Origin: UBA4732 sp963823075
GTDB taxonomy: Bacteria; Planctomycetota; Planctomycetia; Gemmatales; Gemmataceae
Length of the DNA: 64,000 nt
Assembly (NCBI GenBank): GCA_963823075.1
Contig: CAWGKE010000001.1
Coordinates: 1,178,001 to 1,242,000, forward strand
Direction of reading: 5' to 3'
Below are positions 63,753 through 64,000 of the stretch, one piece after another; position 1 is the stretch's first letter; each line of letters begins with the position of its first letter. A program made the translations under genes and the position numbers. Under the pieces are notes generated by a model, which did no database searches, had not been told where the DNA came from, and saw only the letters and a program-made list of their open reading frames with translations.

Positions 63753-64000
63753 TCACTCCATCTCGGGGAGCCATTCGCGCATCTTCGCCAGGCCGCGGGC
63801 GTGCAGGCCGGCCACGGCCCCCGTCGTGCAGCCCAGGTGGGCGGCGATCTCCGCGAGCTTCCAGCCGTGCCACCGTTGCAGGATGAGGGCTTCGCGCTGA
63901 CGCTCCGGCAGTCGCGCCAGCGCCTCCAGGAGCCGCAGGCTTTGCTCCTGGCGGACCAACCGCTCGCCCGGCGATGAGTCCTCCACGGCCAGCCATTCAT
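63753..64000 (-). CDS. ECF-type RNA polymerase sigma factor, 3' end
   Basis: 82 codons, open to the right window edge; the start is not included. The sequence EWLAVEDSSPGERLVRQEQS, LRLLEALARLPERQREALIL, QRWHGWKLAEIAAHLGCTTG and AVAGLHARGLAKMREWLPEM is sigma region 4 with its helix-turn-helix, which reads the -35 box. The last part resembles the planctomycete ECF groups linked to Ser/Thr kinases. The kinase gene starts 3 bp downstream, so both are surely one transcript. Confidence 0.92.
   Translation of the reverse strand, partial: EWLAVEDSSPGERLVRQEQSLRLLEALARLPERQREALILQRWHGWKLAEIAAHLGCTTGAVAGLHARGLAKMREWLPEME

Overview
The window reads as a piece of a high-GC planctomycete chromosome (Planctomycetota; a Gemmata-like lineage is plausible but not proven). 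The basis is a set of protein families that are largely planctomycete: a DUF1549/DUF1553 cytochrome-type protein next to a Tat-exported DUF1501 protein, a TIGR03000 secreted protein, a DUF6807 (PmoA-like) protein, an ECF sigma factor followed 3 bp later by a Ser/Thr kinase with WD40 repeats, and an ISAzo13-type transposase. No tRNA, rRNA or CRISPR array was seen.

Layout. 1-6.9 kb: housekeeping and secreted proteins (rhodanese end, C1q-like secreted protein, htpG with a clear promoter and a leader hairpin, a TIGR03000 protein, an HlyD-type adaptor). 7.0-13.1 kb: an insertion-sequence island with three different IS families (ISAzo13, IS630, ISNCY/IS1202-like), each with visible ends and target duplications, surrounded by broken genes. 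13.2-28.1 kb: DUF1549/DUF1501 pair, small hypotheticals, a GH51-type glycosidase, a PepSY-like protein, a Wza-like export lipoprotein, a DUF6807 protein, a large secreted hypothetical, and a hybrid histidine kinase with two receivers and an Hpt domain.

28.6-50.3 kb is an exopolysaccharide/exosortase locus on the plus strand: exosortase, Wzc-like co-polymerase/BY-kinase, EpsI-like protein, O-antigen-ligase/Wzy-like protein, ABC-2 permease and Wzt-like ATPase, six glycosyltransferases, an initiating sugar-phosphate transferase, a secreted protein ending in a PEP-CTERM sorting signal, and a long TPR protein. The likely logic is: sugar transferase primes the lipid carrier, glycosyltransferases extend it, the ABC pair exports it, the Wzy-like, Wzc-like and Wza-like proteins polymerise, control and export it, and the exosortase processes the PEP-CTERM protein at the surface. 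50.3-55.0 kb (minus) is a four-gene set of zinc-ribbon membrane, Tim44-like, TPR and proline-rich secreted proteins. 55.1-64 kb: an amidase, a divergent sigma-54 activator, and the ECF sigma/WD40-kinase pair.

Two features run through the whole window. First, intergenic gaps are filled with long inverted repeats of about eleven sequence types, several in 2-4 copies, and some have been absorbed as C-termini of glycosyltransferases. One of them (58595-58731) sits in a duplicated segment whose second copy (55068-55212) lacks it, so an empty and a filled site with an 11-bp target duplication can be compared directly. Second, many genes carry single-base frameshifts and one carries an in-frame TAG; either the assembly has indel errors or this strain is losing function in several accessory genes.
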